From Acidiferrobacter sp. (lineage in GTDB: Bacteria; Pseudomonadota; Gammaproteobacteria; Arenicellales; UBA868), in assembly GCA_002694065.1 (NCBI GenBank), contig NZKZ01000110.1, forward strand, positions 7,694-22,898: a DNA stretch of 15,205 bases, in the 5' to 3' direction. The position numbers and the translations under genes were made by a program. This document shows, piece by piece, positions 14,367 to 15,205 of this stretch (position 1 is its first letter; each line of letters opens with the position of its first letter). The notes below the pieces were generated by a model. It saw only the letters and a list, made by a program, of their open reading frames with translations. It did not search any database and had not been told where the DNA came from.

Positions 14367-15205
14367 TCAACGAGCCGCTTCTGTAGGCGCTACCGGGGAC
14401 AACTGCCCCGATACCCTGGCGGAAAGATAGTCCTGCAAGGCAGCAGGTTCTATCGTTTCGAGGACTTCTGCGGCAAAGGCCTGCGTCAGCATCCTGCGCG
14501 CCGCCTCGCGTTCAATGCCGCGGGACACGAGGTAAAAAAGCGCTGCTTCATCCAACTGCCCTACTGTGGCCCCGTGGGCGCATTTCACGTCGTCGGCGTA
14601 AATCTCCAACTGCGGTTTGGTGTCAATCTCAGCATCTGCCGAGAGCAGCAGGTTCTGATTGCTTTGCTCCGAATCGGTTTTCTGCGCATCCGGCTGAACA
14701 ACGATCCGGCCATGAAATACAGCGTGGCCCCGATCACCCAGCACACCTTTGTAGCACTCGCGGCTGGTGCACTCAGGCGCGTTGTGCGAGATGTGGGTGT
14801 GGTTGTCTACATGACAACGTCCAAAAGCGAGGTAGGCGCCATCGAGACTTGCCGTGGCGCCCTTCGCGTCCAGATTGACCCGAGCGTCGTTACGCACCCA
14901 GGCCCGACCCACCGTCGCCGTGGTCGCTTTGAGTCTGGCGGATCCCGCAACACGCGCAAACAATCCTCCCACATGGAAAGTGCGCTCCGCCTGATCCTGC
15001 ACACAGCAATAATCCAGCGAGGCGTCTTCTTCCAGGATGATTTCGGTCAGCGCATTACTGAGAGAACGCTCTTCTGCGCAGGAGACATGGCGCTCAATCA
15101 CGTTGGCACGGCTGCCCGCGGCCAGCGTCACGAGATTACGCGGCAAACTCAAAAAGCCCTCACCGCTGCAACCCGACAGGAATACCAGCTCAATGGGCTT
15201 GTCCA
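14367..15205 (-). CDS. sufD: Fe-S cluster assembly protein SufD, C-terminal part
   Basis: The frame is open to the right edge, so the N-terminus is missing; 278 residues are visible. SufD forms the SufBC2D scaffold on which the SUF pathway builds Fe-S clusters. Diagnostic stretches are NAPECTSRECYKGVLGDRG, then QNLLLSADAEIDTKPQLEIY, then VKCAHGATVGQLDEAALFYL near the C-terminus with the conserved Cys-x-His pair. SufB would show other residues and is longer. A TTG at 15150-15152 is inside the coding region, as conserved-looking sequence (DKPIELVFLSG) continues upstream of it. sufB and sufC would be expected just upstream, outside the window; sufT follows 44 bp downstream. Confidence 0.95.
   Translation of the reverse strand, partial: DKPIELVFLSGCSGEGFLSLPRNLVTLAAGSRANVIERHVSCAEERSLSNALTEIILEEDASLDYCCVQDQAERTFHVGGLFARVAGSARLKATTATVGRAWVRNDARVNLDAKGATASLDGAYLAFGRCHVDNHTHISHNAPECTSRECYKGVLGDRGHAVFHGRIVVQPDAQKTDSEQSNQNLLLSADAEIDTKPQLEIYADDVKCAHGATVGQLDEAALFYLVSRGIEREAARRMLTQAFAAEVLETIEPAALQDYLSARVSGQLSPVAPTEAAR

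Overview
The window is a dense, ordinary-looking stretch of a moderately GC-rich proteobacterial chromosome. The gene orders miaB-phoH(ybeZ)-ybeY-corC(ybeX)-lnt and rpe-gph-trpE-trpG are typical of Gammaproteobacteria, so a free-living gammaproteobacterium is the best guess; I cannot name a genus from sequence alone. Every gene but one is read on the minus strand, so the window is described from high to low coordinates, in the direction of transcription.

Right end (about 13570-15205): the C-terminal part of SufD, then SufT and a small Rieske ferredoxin. This is the tail of a SUF iron-sulfur cluster operon. No cysteine desulfurase (SufS) or scaffold (SufU/SufE) lies between sufD and sufT. The only plus-strand gene, a YdjM-type membrane metal-dependent hydrolase (13006-13545), converges on the Rieske gene and diverges from a hotdog-fold acyl-CoA thioesterase (12464-12988) with only 17 bp between the two start codons.

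Middle (6288-12406): miaB (tRNA methylthiolation), phoH-like ATPase, ybeY (rRNA endoribonuclease), corC and lnt (lipoprotein N-acyltransferase). They are packed with 4-nt overlaps to few-base gaps, and are followed 12 bp downstream by a cytosolic 5'-nucleotidase of the cN-I/PF06189 type. This looks like one co-transcribed block for RNA maturation and envelope functions.

Left (1-6214): a probable extended -10 promoter precedes degQ (periplasmic protease/chaperone). Then come rpe and gph (ribulose-phosphate epimerase and phosphoglycolate phosphatase, joined by an ATGA overlap), trpE, a formylglycine-type sulfatase, and the start of trpG. The most unusual point is that the intact sulfatase gene sits in the same orientation between trpE and trpG, the genes for the two subunits of anthranilate synthase. 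The 132-bp leader in front of trpG carries three consecutive dyad symmetries.

There are no tRNA or rRNA genes, CRISPR arrays, insertion sequences or phage genes, and no gap over 300 bp without a gene. I found no convincing previously undescribed system; the accessory signals worth a look are the sulfatase insertion and its flanking intergenic structures.
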